Source: an uncultured Poribacteria bacterium (GTDB taxonomy: Bacteria; Poribacteria; WGA-4E; WGA-3G). From it: a stretch of 64,000 bases of DNA. This document shows positions 7,408-14,571 of the stretch, piece after piece. The position numbers were made by a program, and so were the translations under genes. Positions within the stretch are counted from its first letter, which is position 1; each line of letters begins with the position of its first letter. The stretch spans positions 3,452,481 through 3,516,480 of the forward strand of contig OY282383.1 of assembly GCA_958295855.1 (NCBI GenBank), written 5' to 3'. The notes beneath the pieces were generated by a model, which was not told the DNA's origin, did not search any database, and saw nothing but the letters and a program-made list of their open reading frames with translations.

Positions 7408-9612
7408 ATGGAAACTAACATGTCAATTGCGGAACTCAAACGTGAAAATGCCGAACTGAAATCTGCCAACCGCGAACTGCAAAATCAACTCAGCCTGATG
7501 CGCACCATTTTTGACAGGATTAGTGAGGGCGTGGTAGCCACCAATTTAGAAGGTGAGTTTTTACTTGCAAATCCAACTGCCATGGGAATTGTCGGGATGG
7601 GGGAAACCGATGAGAAACCTAACGACTGGGCTCCGCATTACGGGACGTTTTATCCCGATAAAGTTACACCCATTCCATCGACTGAACTCCCGCTCTACAA
7701 AGCCATGCAGGGAGAGATAACTAACAATGTTGAGCTGTTTATTCGCAATACAGAGAGACCGGATGGTGTTTTTATCAGTGTCAGCGGGAGACCTTTATTG
7801 AACGAAACGGGTAGTTTGATAGGTGGCGTTATCGTTCTCCGCGATGTCAGCGAACTCAGGGAGGTGCGGAAGCAACTGGAAGCAACTATCACTGACCTAC
7901 AGGATCAGACTGAGTTGATGGATGCCATTTTCAATAGTATCAGTGACGGCGTTATCGTTGCGGATAAGAATGGGAAATATGTGCTTTTTAATGAAACTGC
8001 CAAACGAATGGCAGGTCAGAATCTTGACAACGTATACATCAAGCACGCCCCCCAACAATTTGGGCTCTTTGAACCAGATGGGCAATCGCCTTTTCCTGCT
8101 GAGAAACTGCCTCTCGCACAGGCACTCCGGGGGGAGCCTGCTAATCAAGTTAATATGCTGATACGCAATCCGCAGCTGCCGCAGGGGATATATGCGAGTA
8201 TAAGTGGCAGACCCCTATATAACGAAGCGGGGGATGTGACAGGTGGGGTTGCGGTTATCTGTGATATATCAACGCTGAAAGAGACAGAGGCGCAGTTGCA
8301 AGCCCTAAACAATCAATTGGCAGATCAGAGCGAACTCCTGCACTCCATCTTTAATAGCATCAGCGATGGAGTGTTGGTCGCCGATGAAACCGGTAGTATC
8401 ACGATTTCTAATCCGAGTGTGGAACGAATTGTCGGAGTGGCGATTTCTTCGGAAGTTCTCGAGGATTGGTGTGACCTCCATGAATGCTTTTATCCTGATG
8501 GAATCACCCCCTTTCCGCCTGAAGAACAGCCACTCGTGCAGGCACTCCATGGCATATCGACAGACGACGTTGAAATATTTGTTAAAAATAGCGAGGTGCC
8601 AGATGGGGTTTATATCAACGTTAATGGTAGACCGCTGCAGAGCGGGGATGGGAGTTACAAGGGAGGCGTCATCGTTTTTCACGATGTGACCGGTAGAGTC
8701 CGCGATGCAGAAGCGTTGAATCAAGCATTTACGCAAGGGAGATTAGAGGTTGTTGATACTATCCTCCACGATATCGGCAACGCAATCAACAGCGTCGCTG
8801 TCGGTATCGACACCATCCGCGAGCAGCTTGCTAGAGACCGGCTTGTTAACCGACTCGCCGCGCTAGCTCACGCTATCGAACAACATCAAGATGACTTAAT
8901 CAGTTACATCAAGAACGACCCGCAGGGAAAGAACGTCGTCCCGTTCCTTCTTATGCTTTCCTCTGATTTCGCCAATACGTACCAAGGGTTTAAGGAGACG
9001 GTAGAGCGCGTCAGGGACAGGACGAGACATATCGTTGATATTATCCGAACGCAGCGGATGTATAGGAGCACGGGCAGGGGGCGCAAAGTTATAAACCTCG
9101 CAGTTGCAATTTCAGACGCAATCAAGATACTGCAAAACTCAATAGACAGGAGACAGATTCAAATTGAGATTGACTGCGGAAATGCGCCCCAAGAGATTCT
9201 GATTCAGGAAAGCCCATTTCACCAAGTGCTGGTGAACCTCATCAAAAATTCGATTGAAGCGATTGATGATTTAACGACATCGGGTAAAGCGAGTGAACTC
9301 CCTCGTATTCAAGTCCGAGCCTACATTGATGACGATTTTCTCTGCATTGCTATTACGGATAATGGCATAGGGATTGCGCCCCAAGACATCAAGAAAATTT
9401 TCTCGGTAGGATTTACGACGAAAAAACATGGGAACGGGCTGGGGCTGCATTCAAGCGCAAATTTTATGGCTAGATGTGGCGGGAAAATCCAGCCATTTAG
9501 CGAAGGGATAGGGAAAGGTGCAACAATGTGCATCATGTTACGGCGTTCCTCGATTCAGTTAGATAATCATCAGGATTTAGAATGGGTGGAGGAGACAGAT
9601 GGACAATTTTAA
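7408..9612 (+). CDS. Soluble sensor histidine kinase with three tandem PAS domains
   Basis: 734 residues with no membrane segment, so the kinase is probably cytoplasmic. A short coiled coil (1-30) precedes three PAS units at about 31-150, 171-290 and 311-430. Equivalent motifs (IFDRISEGVV, IFNSISDGVI, IFNSISDGVL; SGRPL, SGRPL, NGRPL) recur at exactly 140-residue steps, showing an intragenic triplication. The phosphoacceptor is H454 in TILHDIGNAI. The ATPase domain has N box NLIKNSIEAI, G1 DNGIGI, F box IFSVGFTTK and G2 GNGLGLH. The gene overlaps the response regulator by 14 bases, so the two are co-translated. With the following sigma-54 activator it resembles DctB/DctD- or NtrB/NtrC-type pairs, although classical DctB is membrane-bound. 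Confidence 0.92.
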   Translation: METNMSIAELKRENAELKSANRELQNQLSLMRTIFDRISEGVVATNLEGEFLLANPTAMGIVGMGETDEKPNDWAPHYGTFYPDKVTPIPSTELPLYKAMQGEITNNVELFIRNTERPDGVFISVSGRPLLNETGSLIGGVIVLRDVSELREVRKQLEATITDLQDQTELMDAIFNSISDGVIVADKNGKYVLFNETAKRMAGQNLDNVYIKHAPQQFGLFEPDGQSPFPAEKLPLAQALRGEPANQVNMLIRNPQLPQGIYASISGRPLYNEAGDVTGGVAVICDISTLKETEAQLQALNNQLADQSELLHSIFNSISDGVLVADETGSITISNPSVERIVGVAISSEVLEDWCDLHECFYPDGITPFPPEEQPLVQALHGISTDDVEIFVKNSEVPDGVYINVNGRPLQSGDGSYKGGVIVFHDVTGRVRDAEALNQAFTQGRLEVVDTILHDIGNAINSVAVGIDTIREQLARDRLVNRLAALAHAIEQHQDDLISYIKNDPQGKNVVPFLLMLSSDFANTYQGFKETVERVRDRTRHIVDIIRTQRMYRSTGRGRKVINLAVAISDAIKILQNSIDRRQIQIEIDCGNAPQEILIQESPFHQVLVNLIKNSIEAIDDLTTSGKASELPRIQVRAYIDDDFLCIAITDNGIGIAPQDIKKIFSVGFTTKKHGNGLGLHSSANFMARCGGKIQPFSEGIGKGATMCIMLRRSSIQLDNHQDLEWVEETDGQF

Positions 9613-11491
9613 CACACGTGTCTTAATTGTTGACGACCAAGGCGAAATCCATGTCGACTTTCAAGAGATGTTGGGCAGCAAAAAAAATCTCCTTTCGGAT
9701 AGTTTGGCAGACGCGTTTACGCCAGTAGATTCCAAGAGCGCCGCGCCCTATCCGCCTTCGTTTGAACTTTCGCACGTCTCAAATGGAGATAAAGCATGCC
9801 AGATTGTCAAAGCCGCAAAGGAATCGAACCGGCCCTTCGCGGTTGCGTATATAGACATCATGATGCCACCCGGCATAGATGGGATTGAAACTATTCGTCG
9901 GATTAGAGAATTTGAGCCGGATCTCGAAATCGTTATCATGACTGCCTACACCGATAAACTGATGCCTGAGATTATCAGGAATATGGAATTGCGTCACAAA
10001 TTGCTCTATGTCCGTAAACCTGTTGCACGGGAGGAGATTCAGCAGATGACGCTTTCTCTTGTCGAAAAGTGGAATATTGAACAGGAGTCATTAAGACAGC
10101 AGGAGCAACTCGCCCTTAGCTATCAAAGGCTTGAAACCGTACTCGACGCTACCGGGGATGCCATCGGAATGTTCGATAGTGACGGCAGACTCCTGTTTGC
10201 GAATCAAGGGTATTGCCAACTGTTTGACATATTGAAGGACCAGCTCGGACAGATAACGCCGGAGGAACTCAATGCACGCGTCGAGGCCCGTTTCCGAAAG
10301 TTAAAGCAGCTCGAGACGGAGAGCGTTGAGCCCATTGAGAATGTCGAAAGCATTTTGGAAGAAATTGGAGCCCCCGACCGGGCCGAGCCGCGGTCGTTTT
10401 ATCGTTTAGTCATGTCCGTTAAAGAGGGTGAGGACAGTGTGGCTGGTAAAGTTGTTAGTTATCGGGACATGTCAAGAGAGGCGGATATTCAGCGGATGAA
10501 AGCGGAAGTCATCTCCTTACGGGCTGAACTCGAAACTACCTATTCCTTTGATGAAATCATCGGCAAAAGCGAAAAGATGCAGGAGCTGTACACCCGGATT
10601 CAACGGGCGATGGAGAGCAATATCACCGTTCTGATTCAAGGGGAAAGTGGCACCGGCAAAGAGCTGGTCGCGAAATCAATCCACTATAACGGCCCTCGAA
10701 AAGCGGGCCCTTTTGTTGCGATTAATTGCGCTGCAATACCAGAGTCGCTGATTGAAAGTGAGTTGTTTGGGCATGAACGTGGGGCTTTCACCAGCGCGGA
10801 CGCGCGGCGCATCGGGAAGTTTGAACAAGCGAACACCGGGACGCTCTTTCTCGATGAAATTGGCGATATGCCACCGGCTTTGCAAGCGAAGTTGCTGCGC
10901 GTACTACAAGAGCGACAGTTTCAGCGCGTCGGTGGCACACACAACATCTCCGCCGACATCCGTGTGCTGACTGCCACGAATCGGGATTTAGCGGATACCG
11001 TCCAAAGGGGCGACTTCCGTGAGGATTTGTACTATCGCATTGCCGCGTTCCCTATCGTGGTTCCCCCGCTAAGGGAACGGCACGGAGATATTGCCATCTT
11101 GGCAAATCACTTCCTGAAAAAATATGTCGCAACCGCCGAAAAATCCATCCGCGCTATTTCCACTGAGGCGTTACAAGTGTTGATGCGGTATGATTTCCCA
11201 GGTAACGTCCGAGAGTTGGAGAACGTCATTGAAAGTGCCGTTTTGCTTGAGACAACACACCTGCTGCGCCCGAGTAGCCTCCCCTGGCATCTGCTACAAG
11301 TGATTTCACAAACCCCCACAAGTGGCCCGCCGGAGTCCACCGAGATTCTTCCGCTTGACGAGGTTGAACGAAAAGCCATTGTCCACGCACTCGAAGTGGC
11401 AGGCAATAATATCTCCCATGCGGCACGGGCATTGGGCATCGATAGATCCACATTTCATCGGAAATTGAAGAAATATAGCCAGCACCAGTAA
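9599..11491 (+). CDS. NtrC-type sigma-54-dependent response regulator with REC, PAS, AAA+ and Fis domains
   Basis: 630 residues. The receiver domain carries VDD near residues 11-13, phosphoacceptor D86 (AYIDIMMPPG), T115 and K140 (YVRKP). A PAS-like segment (about 170-300) follows. The AAA+ domain (about 317-545) has Walker A GESGTGKE (348-355), Walker B TLFLDE (415-420), the arginine region FREDLYYR and an RELENVIE segment. The C-terminal Fis-type helix-turn-helix is NNISHAARALGIDRSTFHRKL. The sigma-54 contact loop reads GAFTSA (395-400) rather than the usual GAFTGA. Its start overlaps the kinase gene. A dyad and a sigma-54 promoter lie directly downstream, which makes the next operon the likely target. 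Confidence 0.93.
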   Translation: MDNFNTRVLIVDDQGEIHVDFQEMLGSKKNLLSDSLADAFTPVDSKSAAPYPPSFELSHVSNGDKACQIVKAAKESNRPFAVAYIDIMMPPGIDGIETIRRIREFEPDLEIVIMTAYTDKLMPEIIRNMELRHKLLYVRKPVAREEIQQMTLSLVEKWNIEQESLRQQEQLALSYQRLETVLDATGDAIGMFDSDGRLLFANQGYCQLFDILKDQLGQITPEELNARVEARFRKLKQLETESVEPIENVESILEEIGAPDRAEPRSFYRLVMSVKEGEDSVAGKVVSYRDMSREADIQRMKAEVISLRAELETTYSFDEIIGKSEKMQELYTRIQRAMESNITVLIQGESGTGKELVAKSIHYNGPRKAGPFVAINCAAIPESLIESELFGHERGAFTSADARRIGKFEQANTGTLFLDEIGDMPPALQAKLLRVLQERQFQRVGGTHNISADIRVLTATNRDLADTVQRGDFREDLYYRIAAFPIVVPPLRERHGDIAILANHFLKKYVATAEKSIRAISTEALQVLMRYDFPGNVRELENVIESAVLLETTHLLRPSSLPWHLLQVISQTPTSGPPESTEILPLDEVERKAIVHALEVAGNNISHAARALGIDRSTFHRKLKKYSQHQ

Positions 11492-11501
11492 CGTGAGTTC
11501 G

Positions 11502-11533
11502 AAGGTAGTAGGCACGCTCCGCGTGCCGTGACC
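11502..11533. repeat. Short palindromic repeat, family A, copy 1
   Basis: AAGGTAGTAGGCACGCTCC continued by GCGTGCCGTGACC. GGCACGC and GCGTGCC pair around a 3-base loop. A near-identical copy is at 12733-12764, and diverged relatives are at 30092-30119 and 38648-38678. Confidence 0.75.
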
Positions 11534-11549
11534 GCATTCATCAAAGCAC

Positions 11550-11584
11550 TGTTGCAATATGCCACATTGTTGCTTATTGCAACA
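11550..11584 (+). promoter_or_regulatory. Enhancer-like dyad (probable binding site of the NtrC-type regulator)
   Basis: TGTTGCAATA (11550-11559) is the exact reverse complement of TATTGCAACA (11575-11584). Inside it, TGTTGC (11568-11573), 5 bases and GCAACA (11579-11584) form a second, tighter dyad. TGTTGC/GCAACA dyads about 200 bp upstream of a sigma-54 promoter are typical of NtrC-family activator sites. The link to this regulator is inferred from position. Confidence 0.6.
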
Positions 11585-11778
11585 CAACGCGCTGTAACCT
11601 ACATTATCAACGCTTCCGCCACCCACTCCCACCAAAACTGTTGTATTTTGACACAGCCGGCGAAAAGACGACGCTAAGTCATTTCACCACCCAGCAGGCT
11701 GCATGTATTCCCCGATGCTGCCTTGACATACAAGGCTATCCCAGCGGGCTATGGCAATTATAACACCTGTTTTCCCTA

Positions 11779-11795
11779 TTGGCACGGTTCTTGCA
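11779..11795 (+). promoter_or_regulatory. Sigma-54 (-24/-12) promoter
   Basis: TTGGCACGGTTCTTGCA matches the sigma-54 consensus TTGGCACG-N4-TTGCA at every fixed position. GG (11781-11782) and GC (11793-11794) are separated by the required 10 bases. The start should be near 11806, about 88 bases before the small exported-protein gene and upstream of the tandem symporters. It lies about 200 bases downstream of the dyad at 11550-11584. Confidence 0.85.
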
Positions 11796-11893
11796 CATGC
11801 TTCTTTAAGATGTGAATATGCCGTCTCGCTGTTGATAGCGAAATACAAACCAATGAGACTCTATTAGCACTAGTCATTACGGAGGAAACTACG

Positions 11894-12076
11894 ATGAATA
11901 GATTGCCAAAACCTATCCTAACCTTGTTAGCTGCGTCTCTCTTTTTCTGCGTCATGTTCATGATGCAGATGCCACCGACGAGAATTGAGATGCTAACCTT
12001 GTTAGTTGCCTTTATCTTTTTCTGCATCAGTCTCCCTTACACTTTTGCTGAGCCTGTTGGTGAAGGTGAACGATAA
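11894..12076 (+). CDS. Small exported or membrane peptide (frameshifted relative of the 12427 gene)
   Basis: 60 residues starting MNRLPKPILTLLAA, with ACGGAGG upstream of the ATG. It is closely related over its first part to the gene at 12427-12714. It carries an internal duplication: the stretch encoding a LTLL...FFC signal-like core occurs twice, joined by a MQMPPTRIE linker. After YTFAEPVGEG the frame differs from its relative, and the DNA of the relative's NDNDVDMSAF continuation follows here in another frame, so this copy is probably a decayed duplicate. It is the first gene after the sigma-54 promoter. Function unknown. Confidence 0.5.
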   Translation: MNRLPKPILTLLAASLFFCVMFMMQMPPTRIEMLTLLVAFIFFCISLPYTFAEPVGEGER

Positions 12077-12426
12077 TGATGTGGACATGTCGGCGTTCGT
12101 TTCGGCGTTACCTGATATGCTTTTTCTACTTTTGTGGCGTGAAGTTGCTATTTACCACACCGCAGCCCGTGGAAAAGTGAAAACGATTGTGCATAGCGAG
12201 GCATCGCGAGTCGGAGCGCGCGCCTACCTGGGAAAACGGAATACCGCTGTATATGCGATTGACATCATCGCATCCTATCCGTTCACCCCAACCTACGAGC
12301 CAGTCTTTTCTTAAATTGATACTTATGGAGAACCCCCCTGCTTCCCCTTTGACAGAGGGTTGGGGAACCGAAATCGGGATTACAAATCAGACGATATTAG
12401 CACCGTTTATTACGGAGGAAACTACG
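12077..12426 (+). other. Spacer between the two small exported-protein genes
   Basis: 350 bases holding the out-of-frame remainder of the first small gene (to about 12150) and then a block (12176-12387) that is repeated after the symporters at 16346-16485. No complete gene is seen. Confidence 0.5.
12176..12387 (+). repeat. Dispersed block flanking the symporter region, copy 1
   Basis: It shares AAACGATTGTGC, GGGAAAACGGAAT, GCCGCTGTATAT-like text and a roughly 65-bp tract beginning ACTTATGGAGAACCCC and ending near GATTACAAA with 16346-16485. The second copy lacks an internal segment. The two copies bracket the second small gene and both symporters. Confidence 0.65.
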
Positions 12427-12714
12427 ATGAATAGATTGCCAAGACCTATCTTAACCCTGTTAGTTGCCGTTATTTTTTTCTGCAGCAGCCTCCCTTACAC
12501 TGTTGCTGCTCCTGCTGAGGTGAGCGATAATGATGTGGACATGTCGGCGTTCGCTTCGGTGTTACTTCATACTCTTTCTCCACTGCTGACCCTGGTGTTA
12601 TTGGCCTGGTTGGGTTCGCTTTGGTGTCGGTTATCTAAGTTGCAACCTAAAAACGTCCCTTGTTTGAAAAAAGGCGCAATATCCCTGAGGGTAGTTCATA
12701 ACGATTCTGTCTGA
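12427..12714 (+). CDS. Small exported membrane protein, 95 residues
   Basis: The ATG at 12427 is preceded by ACGGAGGAAACTACG, the same leader as the gene at 11894. It has a signal peptide (MNRLPRPILTLLVAVIFF to YTVAAPAE), a short acidic stretch (NDNDVDMSAF) and one membrane helix (LLHTLSPLLTLVLLAWLGSLW), then a basic tail. It looks like an intact version of the decayed gene at 11894. The position between the sigma-54 promoter and the symporters suggests a small accessory or regulatory subunit of transport, but this is inference. No family recognised. Confidence 0.55.
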   Translation: MNRLPRPILTLLVAVIFFCSSLPYTVAAPAEVSDNDVDMSAFASVLLHTLSPLLTLVLLAWLGSLWCRLSKLQPKNVPCLKKGAISLRVVHNDSV

Positions 12715-12732
12715 ATCTCGGATTCTCACAGC

Positions 12733-12764
12733 AAGGTAGTAGGCACGCTCCGCGTGCCGTAACC
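12733..12764. repeat. Short palindromic repeat, family A, copy 2
   Basis: Nearly identical to 11502-11533. The stem GGCACGC/GCGTGCC is preceded by AAGGTAGTA and followed by GTAACC. Confidence 0.75.
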
Positions 12765-12827
12765 ACCCTCGCCTACCACAGTGTCTAAATAATTATCCGA
12801 TTTAGTATAAAAAGGGACAATTCAGAT

Positions 12828-14543
12828 ATGTCTAAAAATGAAAATAACAATGAAAATAACAACGGTGCGCGGGGTTTGTTTTACGGCATCTCCATTGCTG
12901 TCGCAGCGGCGATACTGCTCGGCGGCATTTCCCCACAATACGCCGTCCATACCGCTATTCTGGGCGATATCTTTCTGAACCTCCTCAAAATGGTTGTGGT
13001 GCCACTCATCATGTTATCCATGATAGTCGGCATAGTGAGTCTTGACAGCCTGCGCACGCTCTATGCTATCGGATGGAAAACGGGGGTGTACTTCCTTACC
13101 ACGACAGTCATTGCTGCCATGGTCGGTTTGGTTTTAGTCAACTTTATCCAGCCGGGCAAGAATTTCGGCTCGAGTGTTACGGGTGCCCAGGATTCATCAT
13201 CAATGGAAGTGCCAGGGGCAGGAAATACCGTCAATCAATGGGAGAGCGAGGAATATCCAGATATGCAGTATACATTGACCGGTGAAGGCTTACGCACAGT
13301 CGTTGTACCCGGCATCCGGCAGGGAGAATTTTCCGACAAATATCTCGTTGCACTCGCGGACCAAAACGTTGTTGGGCATATTGCATCCGTTTCAGACATA
13401 TCCGTGACAGTGAAATCCTGGGTGGCCTTATCCAAAAGTGCTGTTTATATCCGTTCCAAGACAGGTGCGCCTGTGCTGTTTGTTGAAAACATAGTGCCTC
13501 AGGTGAAACTCAAACAAAAAGGAAAAGGGCTTGCGTTCAAGCTGCCGATTGTTGGCTCCCAGTTTGCTGTCCCGCAAAACGGGATACTTCACACGTTAAA
13601 AGGGTTGTTGCTCGGCCATGCTGCAAGCGGCAGAGAAGGCATGGTGCCGCAGAATATTTTCAATGCCATGGTAGAAACCAATATCCTGCCGCTCATCTTT
13701 TTCTCGATTTTTATGGGCTATACCTTGTTGATGCAAGGGGAGGTGGCGCTGCCTGTGATTGACGCGCTCTTTGTCGTAAACAACGCCATCATGCAATTTG
13801 TTCACTGGATAATGTACATGGCCCCCATTGGTATTTTTGGCCTGATTGCCGGGAAGATTGGCGAGGCTGGCGGCTTCGCCAATTTGTTGCCAGAATTAAT
13901 AGCCGTTGGAAAATACAGTACAACAATGCTTTTGGGCTTATTCGTTCACAGTGCGGTGGTGTTACCCCTCCTGCTCTGGGGCATCGGTGGCAGAAATCCA
14001 TTCACCTTTGCAAAAGGCATGCAACCTGCTTTATTGACTGCGTTTTCAACCGCTTCTTCTAGTTCCACTTTGCCCCTCACGATGGACTGTGTAGAGAATA
14101 ACAACGGTATCTCAAGCCGCACCGCCATTTTTGTCCTGCCGCTGGGCGCAACGCTTAACATGAACGGCATTTCACTCTACCTGACTGTAGTCTCGATGTT
14201 CATCGCGCAAGTGTACGGCATCGCACTCGGCCCGGTAGAACAATGCCTTGTCATCTTGGTTGCGACGCTTTTGGCTATCGGTGCAGCCAGTATTCCAGGG
14301 GCCACCTTGATGAGCACAACAGTCCTTTTGAGAACATTGCAGCTGCCGCTTGTAGGTATTACCTACATTATTGCTATTGACTGGCTAATGGAGCGCTTCG
14401 GCACGGTAGTCAACGTTTGGGGCGATGGGGTGTGTGCAGGCATTATTGAAAAGTATCAATTTGAAAAATCTGAAAAAACGTTGGAAACTCGGCTGGATTC
14501 AGAAGAATTGACATTAGATTCCCAGGTTGCCGCCTTTAAGTAA
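12828..14543 (+). CDS. Dicarboxylate/amino acid:cation symporter (SDF/DAACS family), copy 1
   Basis: 571 residues, longer than the usual 420-450. N-terminal helices (ISIAVAAAILLGG, LLKMVVVPLIMLSMI) and the core transport motifs are visible: serine-rich re-entrant loop AFSTASSSSTLPLT, LPLGATLNMNG and the final-helix motif TVVNVWGDG. Between the third and later helices, at about residues 105-265, lies an extra hydrophilic domain (SSMEVPGAGNTVNQWESEEY to LKQKGKGLAFKL), probably facing one side of the membrane. The family carries glutamate, aspartate or C4-dicarboxylates with sodium or protons. The tandem partner at 14572 is almost identical. It lies downstream of a sigma-54 promoter and a two-component pair, as in DctB/DctD-dctA systems. 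Confidence 0.92.
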   Translation: MSKNENNNENNNGARGLFYGISIAVAAAILLGGISPQYAVHTAILGDIFLNLLKMVVVPLIMLSMIVGIVSLDSLRTLYAIGWKTGVYFLTTTVIAAMVGLVLVNFIQPGKNFGSSVTGAQDSSSMEVPGAGNTVNQWESEEYPDMQYTLTGEGLRTVVVPGIRQGEFSDKYLVALADQNVVGHIASVSDISVTVKSWVALSKSAVYIRSKTGAPVLFVENIVPQVKLKQKGKGLAFKLPIVGSQFAVPQNGILHTLKGLLLGHAASGREGMVPQNIFNAMVETNILPLIFFSIFMGYTLLMQGEVALPVIDALFVVNNAIMQFVHWIMYMAPIGIFGLIAGKIGEAGGFANLLPELIAVGKYSTTMLLGLFVHSAVVLPLLLWGIGGRNPFTFAKGMQPALLTAFSTASSSSTLPLTMDCVENNNGISSRTAIFVLPLGATLNMNGISLYLTVVSMFIAQVYGIALGPVEQCLVILVATLLAIGAASIPGATLMSTTVLLRTLQLPLVGITYIIAIDWLMERFGTVVNVWGDGVCAGIIEKYQFEKSEKTLETRLDSEELTLDSQVAAFK

Positions 14544-14571
14544 CGTGAGTATAGAGGGTGACAATTCAGAT

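Noticed and set aside
11502..11533. GGCACG in the family A repeat as another sigma-54 promoter
   Set aside because: The GC element is not at the required 10-base distance after GG; only the site at 11779-11795 fits.
14527..14571. 15-residue upstream extension of the second symporter
   Set aside because: It starts with TTG inside the end of the first symporter; the ATG at 14572 aligns with the first copy's start.
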